NCBI GenBank assembly: GCA_963729795.1
Contig: CAVSPC010000016.1
Span: 124,001-188,000 of the forward strand
Reading direction: 5' to 3'
DNA: 64,000 bases
From: CAWBBA01 sp963729795
GTDB taxonomy: Bacteria; Desulfobacterota; Desulfomonilia; Desulfomonilales; Desulfomonilaceae
The notes below the pieces were generated by a model. It searched no databases and was not told the origin of the DNA. It worked only from the letters and a program-made list of their open reading frames with translations. This document shows, piece by piece, positions 25,978-34,907 of the stretch (position 1 is its first letter; each line of letters opens with the position of its first letter). Both the position numbers and the translations under genes were made by a program.

Positions 25978-27150
25978 TTATCTGTTTGCCTTCTTAAGCC
26001 CCAGAGCATCTGTCGCGAGAATCATCTTCATAATGTTCGTCGCGCCCTCGAGGATCTTGTACACTTTTCCATCACGAAGGATTCGCGCTATGGGGTACTC
26101 ATTTGAGTATCCGTAAGCGCTTAAAACTTCCAAAGCCAAGTTGGGAACTTCATCGGCCGCTCGACACGCATAGAACTTCGCCAGGACAGTCTCTCTCATA
26201 TTGTTAACCAGACCGCGATCCTTCTGAATAGCGCATCTCCAAACGAGTGCCCTCGCTGCTTCGGTCTCCGCAACCATCCGTGCGATAACTTCCTGGACCA
26301 TCTGGTACTCCGCGATGGGACGGCCGAACTGATTCCGTTCGCAGGCATACTTTATTGCCTCATCCAGGGCGGCCTGACAAGTCCCGACCGCACCTGCGGC
26401 AGCGGAAAGTCTCGTGCTGATAAGCTCCTGCATGAGATACTGGAAGCCTTTTCCTTCCTCACCGAGTCGATTTCCCGCCGGAACCTTGACGTCCTCCATG
26501 ATTATTTCGCCGGTAGGGCAGGCCCAGAGTCCGAGTTTCTCTTTGATGGCAAGAGACGATACGCCCGGTGAGTGCATGTCCATCACAAACGCGCTCATGC
26601 CTCTGTGTTTGGATGCCTTGTCGGTCATAGCGAATATTACCGACATGTCCGCCACTGGTGACCAGGTAATCCACATTTTGCGACCATTTAAAACGTAGTG
26701 GTCGCCGTCTCGCACTGCGGTGGTAGACATGGCAGCGGTGTCCGAACCTGCGTCAGGCTCCGTGATCCCGAAACAGCCCAGAATCTTAGCGGACATAAGT
26801 TCCGGTATATATTTCTTCTTCAGCTCCTCACTCCCCCATTTGAGGATGGACATAGCCGTCCCCATAGTCTGCATGTTAAAAGCGACTCTGAGGGATCCGG
26901 AAGCTCTGCCGATTTCTTCGGTAACTATAGCATGGGCCAAGTATCCCATGTGGTTACCGCCATATTCCTCTGGGACAGGGCAGCCGAATAGACCGAGTTC
27001 GGCCATCTGATTTACAAGCTCTCTCTGGAAGCGGTGGTCGTTCTCGTCCTGATCGGCAACAGGCGCTATTTCCTTGTCGGCGAATTTGCGAACCATGTCT
27101 CGGAGCATTATATGCTCCTCGGTCAACTCCACATCATACTCATCACTCAT
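25978..27150 (-). CDS. Acyl-CoA dehydrogenase
   Basis: The 390-residue flavoenzyme has the family layout: an N-terminal helical domain, the FAD-binding GCFGITEPDAGSDTAAMSTT, WITWSPVADMSVIFAMT, and a C-terminal domain ending KILEGATNIMKMILA. The glutamate in LEGATN is the likely catalytic base. Overall it resembles glutaryl-CoA or cyclohexanecarboxyl-CoA dehydrogenase-type members found in anaerobic degraders; the substrate cannot be read from sequence. The start overlaps the end of the flippase-like gene by four bases. Confidence 0.92.
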   Translation of the reverse strand: MSDEYDVELTEEHIMLRDMVRKFADKEIAPVADQDENDHRFQRELVNQMAELGLFGCPVPEEYGGNHMGYLAHAIVTEEIGRASGSLRVAFNMQTMGTAMSILKWGSEELKKKYIPELMSAKILGCFGITEPDAGSDTAAMSTTAVRDGDHYVLNGRKMWITWSPVADMSVIFAMTDKASKHRGMSAFVMDMHSPGVSSLAIKEKLGLWACPTGEIIMEDVKVPAGNRLGEEGKGFQYLMQELISTRLSAAAGAVGTCQAALDEAIKYACERNQFGRPIAEYQMVQEVIARMVAETEAARALVWRCAIQKDRGLVNNMRETVLAKFYACRAADEVPNLALEVLSAYGYSNEYPIARILRDGKVYKILEGATNIMKMILATDALGLKKANR

Positions 27151-28256
27151 GCACTTAACTCCTTGTGAAAGGATTCTTCGGAACTACAGAGCTCCGGATC
27201 GGGTAAGGGAAGGCCGTGTCCCGTTGTATGCCGCAACTTGTTTCGGGATCGAGCCAACATGAAGATCATAAACCCGATACCTACTAAAACGGCCAGCCAA
27301 AGGGTACACAGTCGAATAAGAATAACAGCGGGCAGACTCTTGGTGTAGGAGATGCCCATGAAACCGAGTAATCCCATCATGCCGGCCTCGGTGCCGCCGA
27401 TTCCACCGGGTAGCATGGACAGTGCGCCTACGATGGTCGAAAAACAATAGACAAAATTTGCCTCCAAAAGAGAAGAGGAAAGGTGTAAGCCCTTGAGTAT
27501 CAAATACAAAGACAAGGATTCCATGCCCCATGCAAGTGTTGAAACCACTAGACCTACGAGAAAGATCCTAGGAGTCATTAAGTCGCGGCCGGTAAGGAGG
27601 ATCTTGAGGATTTTGGCTGAAATCCAGGATAGAAACGAGATCTTGCCTATCCATTCCAAGACCGGCCGATACACGCGCTCCATACAGATGAAAATGCCAC
27701 CTGCTATAACGATCCCGGCGAACACTAGGAAAAGAGACCGCCAGCGGCTGAAGAGCAGCAGAGACAATGAACCGAGAAGCAGCACCCCCCACAAATCCAT
27801 GAGGCGCTCCACCATGACGATACCAACAACGCGAGTGACCGAGATACCATAATCCTCCTTGAGAAAAACGCCCTTTACCGCTTCGCCGACTTTAGCCGGC
27901 GTTCCAGTCAAGGCGAATCCGGCAAGAAAAGCCTTAAGCGAGTACGTAAGGGGGACACTTTTCCCGATCCGTCTAAGATAATAATAGAATCGCCAACCCC
28001 GCAGCAGCCAGCCGATGACCACCAACGCAAGGACGAGAAGCAACGTCTGGACCGGAAACTGCCGGAGAGATGCGGCAATACCTTGGTAGCCCGTTGCCAA
28101 CGTGGCAGCAGCATAGAGAATTACACCGGCCACGGTAAAGAGCAGTACGGATCGAATAAGTCGAGCAGAAACTATCCCACTCATTCCACCGCCAGCTTCC
28201 GTTTCGTTACTCGGTTCTGCAACTCTTGATTTAGTTGCGGTTTCCAGATTTGACAT
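27147..28256 (-). CDS. Flippase-like / lysylphosphatidylglycerol synthetase-type (UPF0104) membrane protein
   Basis: The 369-residue protein has about eight transmembrane segments and the family motifs LALVVIGWLLRGWRFYYYLR, FALTGTPAKVGEAVKGVFL and SMLPGGIGGTEAGMMGLLG. Members include the membrane part of MprF and glycolipid or hopanoid-related flippases, so movement or modification of a lipid is likely. It overlaps the acyl-CoA dehydrogenase gene by four bases, implying co-transcription. Confidence 0.88.
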   Translation of the reverse strand: MSNLETATKSRVAEPSNETEAGGGMSGIVSARLIRSVLLFTVAGVILYAAATLATGYQGIAASLRQFPVQTLLLVLALVVIGWLLRGWRFYYYLRRIGKSVPLTYSLKAFLAGFALTGTPAKVGEAVKGVFLKEDYGISVTRVVGIVMVERLMDLWGVLLLGSLSLLLFSRWRSLFLVFAGIVIAGGIFICMERVYRPVLEWIGKISFLSWISAKILKILLTGRDLMTPRIFLVGLVVSTLAWGMESLSLYLILKGLHLSSSLLEANFVYCFSTIVGALSMLPGGIGGTEAGMMGLLGFMGISYTKSLPAVILIRLCTLWLAVLVGIGFMIFMLARSRNKLRHTTGHGLPLPDPELCSSEESFHKELSA

Positions 28257-28289
28257 AATCTCCTTTGCCCGGACGTTCCACGATCCGGC

Positions 28290-28688
28290 TCATCGATGGT
28301 GAGGAAAATAGACACATCTTCCGCTGAAGTTCTGCCAGGCGGCGTCCAATTGCTGCTTCAGGTTCCCAAGGTAATAGGTCATCTGAGCGTATCGCGGGTC
28401 GCTGGGATTCATCATGCGGGCCTGTTGATACCCTTGGGCATATCTTTGCCACAAGTCCCGCCAAGTCTTCTCCAGGTTTAGACACTGACCAAACTCAGGA
28501 TTAGTTAGATCAGGTCGGAAAGCGTATTCCGTGGGCTGTTGCTGAGGACCCGGGACCTGGCGTGGAGGGACCGTGGGCTGGGGCTGAGCGGGTTGGCCGC
28601 TATACTGGGCCTGTCCAAGTGCGGCCAAAGGGATGGTCAGCAGCAGCCAGGTCAACAATACCAATCTTCTTTTTTGTTTCCGAACCAT
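28290..28688 (-). CDS. Secreted proline/glutamine-rich protein, unknown function
   Basis: The 132-residue product has a signal peptide (LVLLTWLLLTIPLAALGQA), a Pro/Gln-rich linker (residues about 30-55) and a compact helical C-terminal domain with two cysteines (FGQCLNLEKTW, SGRCVYF) that could be bridged. It lies 33 bases upstream of the flippase-like gene on the same strand. I do not recognise the family. A similar plan (signal, Pro-rich linker, two-cysteine helical domain) is seen in the protein at 52140-52694. Confidence 0.65.
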   Translation of the reverse strand: MVRKQKRRLVLLTWLLLTIPLAALGQAQYSGQPAQPQPTVPPRQVPGPQQQPTEYAFRPDLTNPEFGQCLNLEKTWRDLWQRYAQGYQQARMMNPSDPRYAQMTYYLGNLKQQLDAAWQNFSGRCVYFPHHR

Positions 28689-29233
28689 GGATGCCTCGCT
28701 AAGCCTGAATCCTCACCAGAGTAGGAAATAGTTGTACTGAGGGTTTCTGCAACCCTCGTCGAAATTATCCCTTTTCAAATCGGGCGCATGACTCGCCTAT
28801 TTTGACCGGGCGGTAATTCCCGGCGATGCGTCAATTCTGAGATCCTAATGAAATAGGCCGCCCCCCGTCAAGTTCTACAATTGCCGGCAGACCGACCTTT
28901 AATTGAGCAATGGGAATTAAAATCGAGGCCAGAATGGCTATCGTGATCAGCTTTGACCCGTTGTTCCCGGATACGCGTTCCCACGAAACGCGGTGGCCTC
29001 GCGAAACCTGGAGCAAATCCGATAAAAAAAGACAGATCGGCCTATGATTCCAGCCGAATTATTCCGCGGAATCTTTGTCAAGTGCATAATTCCGCAATTC
29101 TTATCAACTGGCTTTAGGACTTATCAATGTCTAACGATTCCCATCGCTGAATCTCTTTTGCCTTCTGCGCATCTACCCAGTCAAAGGACTCGAGTTGGCT
29201 CTCGACGTGGTAAGTCGATTGATGAGGTGAGAA
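28689..29233. other. Gene-poor stretch with a repeat copy
   Basis: No convincing gene is present. A minus-strand frame at 28831-29016 encodes 61 residues with a hydrophobic core (LITIAILASILIPIAQL), but there is no strong ribosome site, so I do not call it. The inverted copy of the 53-base repeat lies at 29041-29094. Confidence 0.5.
29041..29094 (-). repeat. 53-base dispersed repeat, copy 2 (inverted)
   Basis: The reverse complement of this segment equals 15157-15209 apart from one extra base near its edge. It has the same ATTCCGCGGAAT palindrome. It lies 140 bases upstream of the small cysteine-motif membrane protein. Confidence 0.75.
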
Positions 29234-29524
29234 ATGGATGTCAATATAATATTGGAATGGACAATCTTTGGCCTGGCGTTGGCCATGGGCGGCTTTTTTG
29301 CGGCAATTCTCCTGGCCGCGATTCGTACGACCAACGAGCGCGTAGATCAGCCGTTGAACGGACTTAAAGCCGCCAGCGCCTTCTCTCTGCCAGGTTCGGA
29401 CCCACCGGCCGCAACTGCTGCGCAGTGCTATTACGATTGTATGAGCAGCTTTCGCTGGGATTCCGAGTGGGGCACTTTGTGCAGCGAGGCATGTCCGGGA
29501 AGCACTAAGGGGCCAAAGGTTTAA
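29234..29524 (+). CDS. Small membrane-anchored protein with twin CX3C motif
   Basis: The 96-residue product has a good ribosome site (GAGGTGAG) before the ATG, one N-terminal transmembrane helix (WTIFGLALAMGGFFAAILLA) and a linker. The C-terminal segment has CYYDC and CSEAC, that is CX3C-X13-CX3C. This spacing is the pattern of helical hairpins locked by two disulfides, known from mitochondrial intermembrane-space proteins. If the tail lies in the periplasm a disulfide hairpin is plausible. The family is not recognised and no partner is evident. Confidence 0.65.
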   Translation: MDVNIILEWTIFGLALAMGGFFAAILLAAIRTTNERVDQPLNGLKAASAFSLPGSDPPAATAAQCYYDCMSSFRWDSEWGTLCSEACPGSTKGPKV

Positions 29525-29643
29525 ATCTATCACGGCGCGTCTGTCTGCATTGGGCTTCCACTTTGAGAATATTTTCATGCCCGGGTTGCCAAGAGATTGT
29601 TCTTGGTTAATAGTGTCTCGATCCTACCTGGAGGTGATTGAGC

Positions 29644-30126
29644 ATGCAGGTCTTGGTTCTGTATTATTCCAAAACCGGTAATACCCGGAAGCTTGCCCAG
29701 TACGTGGCCGAAGGCGTTCAGTCCGTGTCAGGAGTGGATGTTGTCATGAAAACTACCCAGGAAGTCACAAAAGAAGACTTTGTTAACGCCGCCGGAATAA
29801 TAGCAGGCTCACCAGTTTACTTCGGAGTTATGGCCGCAGATTTGAAACGGGTCTTTGAAGAATTCGTCGGCGTGCGAAAACAAATGGAGAATAAAGTCGC
29901 GGCCGCTTTTGTCAGTTCCGGTTTCTGGGCGGGTGGCAACGAAACAGCGCTCATCTCTATTCTTCAATGTTTTCTCATATATGGCATGATCGCGGTCGGT
30001 GATCCCATGTCGGCCACCGGGCACTACGGTGCCGCATGTCTTGCCGCACCCGACGACAAAGCAGCCGACACGGCTCGCAAACTCGGCGCTAGAGTCGCTG
30101 AACTCTGCAAGAAATTGGCGGGCTGA
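29644..30126 (+). CDS. Flavodoxin / WrbA-like FMN protein
   Basis: The 160-residue product starts MQVLVLYYSKTGNTRKLAQY, the FMN phosphate-binding loop of flavodoxins. It continues with GIIAGSPVYFGVMAADLKRV and a loop resembling NAD(P)H:quinone oxidoreductase WrbA (SSGFWAGGNETALISIL). It probably binds FMN and transfers electrons to quinones or other acceptors. ATG 29644 is chosen because GGAGGTGA lies six bases upstream; the TTG at 29638 is too close to it. Confidence 0.88.
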   Translation: MQVLVLYYSKTGNTRKLAQYVAEGVQSVSGVDVVMKTTQEVTKEDFVNAAGIIAGSPVYFGVMAADLKRVFEEFVGVRKQMENKVAAAFVSSGFWAGGNETALISILQCFLIYGMIAVGDPMSATGHYGAACLAAPDDKAADTARKLGARVAELCKKLAG

Positions 30127-30225
30127 TACCGACGCGCTGACAAGGCCACTGTGTTTGAGAGCGTAAGGGAATAGTGTTGAAGGGGAGTTCATCTGCCGCG
30201 GACGTGTCCGCATGGTGAAATCGGA

Positions 30226-30621
30226 TCATTTCTTGTCCTTCAATAGGTCCCCCAGACTTGCGAACGGCCTGTAAGCGGAAGATGAGTCTTTCTCGCTTCC
30301 GGGCGTCTCGTCCGCATCCCACTCCTCGTCCCAATCGTCCTCCAGGTACCGTGCGTGCTCTTTGTCGTGACATTGGAGACAGAGGAGCTCCCAGTTGCTG
30401 CCGTCAGGGGGATTGTTCTCGTGGTTGTGATCTTTGTGATGTACTGTCAGTTCGCTGAGTCTTTTCCCCATAAATTCACGGCCGCATCGAGCGCAGATGT
30501 GGGGGAAAATTTTGAGGGCTCGGCCTCGATAATCGGCCTCTCTCCGATCTCGATTCCGCCGGGCCTCGGCAATGATTCGATCCAGCCTGCCGACGTTCTC
30601 TTCCGGTGTCTTAGGTGACAT
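30226..30621 (-). CDS. HNH nuclease-domain protein, YajD-like
   Basis: The product of about 131 residues contains an HNH motif framed by two zinc-type cysteine pairs: CARCGREF, then LTVHHKDHNHENN, then LLCLQCHDKEH. This matches the small YajD/HNH family, whose biological target is unknown. The C-terminus is acidic and low in complexity. The start at 30621 (MSPKTPEEN) has GAGG upstream; the frame extends to 30684. Confidence 0.82.
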   Translation of the reverse strand: MSPKTPEENVGRLDRIIAEARRNRDRREADYRGRALKIFPHICARCGREFMGKRLSELTVHHKDHNHENNPPDGSNWELLCLQCHDKEHARYLEDDWDEEWDADETPGSEKDSSSAYRPFASLGDLLKDKK

Positions 30622-30745
30622 TATGCTCACCCTCGTCATAGGTTTGGGATAACGAGCGCTTCTTACCCTTGATGCCTCAGTCAATTACCCTGCTTTCCTC
30701 AGGATTTTAAGGCACTAGAGCCGCAAGTCCCAGCGCCATGCCGGA

Positions 30746-32263
30746 TCAGTGCGCGTGCCTATTAGTCCGAGCAAGCGAGAAGTACCTTTTCCCGAAGTCT
30801 CTTGCATGGACTAACAAGAGCCCCAGGAACGCGATCTTGTTTCTGCCATACGATAAGTACATAAGTTTCAAATATCGCAGAGGTTCCAAGAACTTTGCGA
30901 CAAGCACACTGAGAAACTTAAACTCAATTCTCTCGAATGAGGTTGCTTCGTTGAGCACCTTCATGGCTTTCTCTTCACCAAGGAAAACTGCGAATTTTAT
31001 TGCCTGAACCTCCTGGCTGGATTTGTTCCAGGAGTCCTGGTTCTTGATCAGATGATCGTCAACACAAAAGCCGTCTGCTTTCGCTTTGTCGTACATGGCC
31101 GTGTACTTATAAAAGGTGAGCGATGCCAGAGACAAATACGCGGTGCTGGGCAACTCTGCGATCACCTTGGCCGTTTCCTTTATGTCGGCTGTCGTTTCGT
31201 AAGGATTGTCCACGATGACATCGTAGATAGCCGGAATGTCCTGCTCGTCAAGTAGTTGCGCGCATTGCAGAAAAGCCTTTCGGGAATGCTTCCTTTGGTA
31301 CACGTCTCTGAGCGTTCGCTCGCTGCCGCTCTGAAGACCGATCAGTGCGAATCCGCAAGGGGCATCTTTCAATATCGCGATCTTCTCCCTGGTGATGAAT
31401 TGAGGAATAGCTCTAAAAATTAATGGGATTCCTATCTGCTTGTAACTCCTGACAAATGTTTCCAACCACTCGGGGGAATGAGCGGTAAAGCAGTCGTCGT
31501 AGACGTTGAGGTAGCGAAAACGTATGCCCGAGCGACTCAGATTCATTTCAATCTCTTCGATTACGCTCTCAGGGCTCCTTTTCCGTATTTTTTTGCCATA
31601 TATGGCGTGAAGCAGGTTGTTACAGCAGTAACTGCAGCTAAAAGGGCAGCCTCGAGAAGTCATCACGGACAAGTACGCCGCGTTGTGGCGGTTGTGCTTC
31701 TTCACAAGCGCGCGGGTCAGTTCGGCTATTCGACCCCTGTCGGTCACCCACGCATCAGCAGGTAGGAATTCCGGGAAAGGCAAGACATCCAAATCTTCGA
31801 CCACGGGGCTCGCTGAAGACTGGCTGCTGGCACTCGCGCTTGCTCCGGAGGCTCGTTGGCGTAAGTCTTTGCCGTCCAGCCCCCTCAGGAATTCCCCAAA
31901 CAACTCCTCACCTTCCCCAACGCAAACATAATCAGCGTGACCTTCGCACCCCTTGGGATCGATTGTCGGGTGAATCCCTCCCCACGCAATGGAGACGCTG
32001 TCGCCACATTTCTTCCTGATGGCATCGGTCAACCCGACCGCGGTGTAAAAGAAACGGCTCATGAGGCTGATACCAACAGCATCGACTTTGCTTTCCTTTA
32101 CGAAATCGGCGACAGCATTGAAATAAGATGTATCTTCGGCGGTGTGAAATAGGATCCGGGATCTGAACCCCTGTTGAATGAGGGCCGAATGGACGTATTT
32201 AAGGCCAAGATTATCCGTAGTGTTAATTAGAGAAATGAGCAACGCAGATCGCTGGGCGGCCAT
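30746..32263 (-). CDS. B12-binding radical SAM protein
   Basis: The 505-residue protein has an N-terminal cobalamin-binding-like Rossmann domain (SALLISLINTTDNLGLKYV through GGIHPT and ADYVCVGEGEELF), a radical-SAM core with the cluster motif SRGCPFSCSYCCNN, and a helical C-terminal part. Members methylate or rearrange unactivated carbons in lipids, cofactors or natural products; no substrate can be inferred. A low-complexity Ser/Ala linker (SGASASASSQSSAS) separates the first two domains. The polysaccharide cluster starts about 550 bases away in the opposite direction. Confidence 0.88.
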   Translation of the reverse strand: MAAQRSALLISLINTTDNLGLKYVHSALIQQGFRSRILFHTAEDTSYFNAVADFVKESKVDAVGISLMSRFFYTAVGLTDAIRKKCGDSVSIAWGGIHPTIDPKGCEGHADYVCVGEGEELFGEFLRGLDGKDLRQRASGASASASSQSSASPVVEDLDVLPFPEFLPADAWVTDRGRIAELTRALVKKHNRHNAAYLSVMTSRGCPFSCSYCCNNLLHAIYGKKIRKRSPESVIEEIEMNLSRSGIRFRYLNVYDDCFTAHSPEWLETFVRSYKQIGIPLIFRAIPQFITREKIAILKDAPCGFALIGLQSGSERTLRDVYQRKHSRKAFLQCAQLLDEQDIPAIYDVIVDNPYETTADIKETAKVIAELPSTAYLSLASLTFYKYTAMYDKAKADGFCVDDHLIKNQDSWNKSSQEVQAIKFAVFLGEEKAMKVLNEATSFERIEFKFLSVLVAKFLEPLRYLKLMYLSYGRNKIAFLGLLLVHARDFGKRYFSLARTNRHAH

Positions 32264-32466
32264 GATATGTTCCTTTCAACACGGTCCGAAAATTGCCTTT
32301 AGCTCGCCTACAAATTGCCGAGTGAAGATTACCACGATGCTGCCTCATGGCAATAGTCTTTTGCACAGACTTGCAGGGGACGCCGCGGACCGACTTCGCT
32401 GACGGCCGGCCGTCCGGCCCTTGACAAACACAAGACTATTCCCGAGAATCCACGAGCAGTGCCATC

Positions 32467-32560
32467 AAAGTCCCCCTTTTCTAAAGGGGGATTTAGGGGG
32501 ATTTGCAAGGCCTTAAACAAAAATCCCCCCTAACCCCCCTTTACGAAAAGGGGGAAAAAT
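32467..32560. repeat. Inverted dispersed repeat (CCCCCTTTT/AAAAGGGGG type)
   Basis: AGTCCCCCTTTTCTAAAGGG and its neighbouring ATTTAGGGGG are mirrored by CCCCCCTAACC and CCTTTACGAAAAGGGGG, giving two nested stems about 94 bases end to end. It lies in a 555-base space between the B12-radical-SAM gene and the polysaccharide cluster. That space also has AATAGTCTT near 32350 paired with AAGACTATT near 32430. No gene is seen there. Confidence 0.7.
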
Positions 32561-32818
32561 CGTTAAGTTAGCTTTACCCTCGTCCAATGGGCTGTGGAGC
32601 GAATGCTGTGCCCTTTCGAGCGAGTTCACATTCCGCGTCTCGTTGTACTACCGTTGGGTTACCCCTTCGGAGCATTGATGGCGGGCCCTGCGCAACTGAA
32701 TCGTTACTGTTGGAGTTGCTCTATTGGAGCCGCGTGTGAGGGGCGGAACTTGTCGCGTTCAGGTACTCCGATGACCAACATTCGCTATTAAAATTTAGAA
32801 TTAGGCAAGGCTGGGTCT

Positions 32819-33622
32819 ATGAGCGTTGGGGTTTATATCAATGCGGCCCCTAAGGGACAAAGGATCTCCCGTTTCGCAACCCTTTTGCGAGCGCTGGTGG
32901 TTCGAGATGTAACCAGTCGGTACAGGCGTTCCGCTTTGGGAATGTGGTGGGCGTTCCTGCAGCCGATGATATTGATGCTGCTGTTCAACATGTTGCGGGG
33001 TTTCGTTAACATCCCAAGCGACGGCATTCCGTATGTGCTCTTCAGCTACTCCGCCTTGGTCCCCTGGACCTTTTTTACCAATTCCGTGACCGCTTGCGGC
33101 CCGAGCATAATCACCAACGGTGAAGTTATAAAGAAAATCGCTCTTCCCCGAGAAGTCTTCCCTCTGGCGGCTGTTGCAGCCACGCTCTTTGATTTCTGCA
33201 TGGCGGGAATAGTGCTGGCAGGAATGATGATTTGGTTCAGAGTTCATGTGGGCTGGGCGCTACTGTGGCTGCCGTTTCTAACAGTTTTGATGGTTGCAGT
33301 TTCATTCGGTGTGGGAATACTCCTTGCCGGCCTGGGTACATTCAGAAAGGATTTTATTTTTGCGACCCCGTTTCTTACACAGGCATGGCTGTTTGTGACG
33401 CCGGTAATCTACCCGCTCAGCAGCGTACCCGAAAAATGGCGATCCTTGTACATGCTTAATCCTATGGTTGGCGTGATCGAGGGCTTTCGGAATGTCCTAC
33501 TGAAAGCAGCGGCCCCACCCACCGAAGCTTTGGCAATCTCATCTGTAGTCACAGCAGTCCTGCTGGCAATTTCCTGGCCGCTTTTTCGTAGGCTCTCCGG
33601 ATATTTTGCGGATGTATTGTGA
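32819..33622 (+). CDS. wzm: ABC-2 polysaccharide export permease (Wzm-like)
   Basis: The 267-residue membrane protein has six hydrophobic segments and the family motif RDVTSRYRRSALGMWWAFLQP at the N-terminus. PREVFPL is in the middle and LNPMVGVIEGFR near the end. It forms the membrane channel of an ABC exporter that moves lipid-linked O-antigen or capsule chains across the inner membrane. The ATPase gene follows after seven bases. Confidence 0.93.
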   Translation: MSVGVYINAAPKGQRISRFATLLRALVVRDVTSRYRRSALGMWWAFLQPMILMLLFNMLRGFVNIPSDGIPYVLFSYSALVPWTFFTNSVTACGPSIITNGEVIKKIALPREVFPLAAVAATLFDFCMAGIVLAGMMIWFRVHVGWALLWLPFLTVLMVAVSFGVGILLAGLGTFRKDFIFATPFLTQAWLFVTPVIYPLSSVPEKWRSLYMLNPMVGVIEGFRNVLLKAAAPPTEALAISSVVTAVLLAISWPLFRRLSGYFADVL

Positions 33623-33629
33623 GGCACGG

Positions 33630-34907
33630 ATGTCCGGCGAGATAGCAATTAGAATTGATGGTCTCTGGAAACGTTACGGGCTACCGGTGCCGGCCGTTCT
33701 CCGCAAGGGATGGAATCTGGTTAGACACGGGCATTTCGAATCCGGCAACGGGCACGACGAGCCCTGGGCGCTCAGAGATGTGAACCTGGAGATCCGCAGA
33801 GGCGAGACAGTCGGAATAGTGGGCCGCAATGGTGCAGGCAAAAGCACTCTGCTCAAGGTATTAGCCGGCGTGACGGCCCCCACCAGGGGCAGAGTCGAGA
33901 TCCTCGGCAGGATCTTCCCAATGATAGAGCTGAACGCGGGATTGCACATGGAATTGACCGGCCGCGAAAATGTGCGTTTATTGGGCGCAGTCATGGGGTT
34001 GTCTCGAGGGGAAATCGAATCCAAATTAGGCGACATTGAGGACTTCACCGAACTGGGTGGCTGGTTCGACAAGCCGGTCAGGATGTATTCAACCGGTATG
34101 CTCGGGCGTCTCGGGTTCGGAGTTGCCGTGAATATAAAGAGCGACGTAGTTTTGATTGACGAAACATTCTCGGTGGGAGACCTCAAATTTCAAAATAAGA
34201 GCCTTGCGCGCATCAAGAAAATGCGAGAGAGCGGCGCTACTGTGCTACTTGTCAGTCATAGCCTTGAAACACTGCAATTTGTCGCCCGACGCGGCATCCT
34301 GCTGGAACAAGGACAACTCCTGACTATCGGCTCCTCTGTGGAAGTGATCACCGAGTACGAGAGACTCGTGTTTAGATCCGAACAAAAGCGGCTTGAACAG
34401 CAGGCGCGGAATCCTGCCGCCAAGGAAGATATAAACATCGGGAGCTGCCGAGTTTACGGAGAAGACGATCGAACTCTAAACGAAATTCGTTCGGGCGACC
34501 CATTCGGAATCGAGGTGAATTTGAGAATCGGTCGCCCATTTGCACGGCTCAAGTTTTCTCTAGGGATTCTGAATGCAGCGGGAATATTATGCAAATGGGA
34601 CGCCTCGGAACGGGAAGATCTGGCCTCAGCGGGAACGGACGGCGCGTACATTCTGCGGGTGTGGTATCCGGAAAACCATTTGATGAATGGGGCATACGAG
34701 GCACATTTTACAGCACGAGATGCATCAGCCTCGGATGCTTCCGAACGACTTTCAGGCATAGCGAGCTTTGCTGTTATCGGCTCTCGCCGTGCAAGGGGGA
34801 TAGTGGCAGGGCCTTGCCTTTGGGAGCTTTTTCCGTTCGAATCCGAGATGAAGTCCGGCAATCGTGATGCTAGCGACAAGCTGTTAACAGTTCGGGATAG
34901 GCAATGA
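33630..34907 (+). CDS. wzt: ABC polysaccharide export ATPase with C-terminal glycan-binding domain (Wzt-like)
   Basis: The 425-residue protein has a nucleotide-binding domain with Walker A GRNGAGKSTLLKVL, an altered signature region (PVRMYSTGMLGRLGFGVA), Walker B DVVLIDETFSVGD and the switch histidine in LLVSHS. A beta-rich C-terminal domain of about 150 residues follows. In Wzt proteins this domain recognises the modified end of the O-chain before export. ATG 33630 has GAGG five bases upstream. Its end overlaps the methyltransferase start by four bases. Confidence 0.93.
   Translation: MSGEIAIRIDGLWKRYGLPVPAVLRKGWNLVRHGHFESGNGHDEPWALRDVNLEIRRGETVGIVGRNGAGKSTLLKVLAGVTAPTRGRVEILGRIFPMIELNAGLHMELTGRENVRLLGAVMGLSRGEIESKLGDIEDFTELGGWFDKPVRMYSTGMLGRLGFGVAVNIKSDVVLIDETFSVGDLKFQNKSLARIKKMRESGATVLLVSHSLETLQFVARRGILLEQGQLLTIGSSVEVITEYERLVFRSEQKRLEQQARNPAAKEDINIGSCRVYGEDDRTLNEIRSGDPFGIEVNLRIGRPFARLKFSLGILNAAGILCKWDASEREDLASAGTDGAYILRVWYPENHLMNGAYEAHFTARDASASDASERLSGIASFAVIGSRRARGIVAGPCLWELFPFESEMKSGNRDASDKLLTVRDRQ

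Noticed and set aside
28831..29016. 61-codon hydrophobic minus-strand frame
   Set aside because: No good ribosome site and no recognisable family; left as a gap note.
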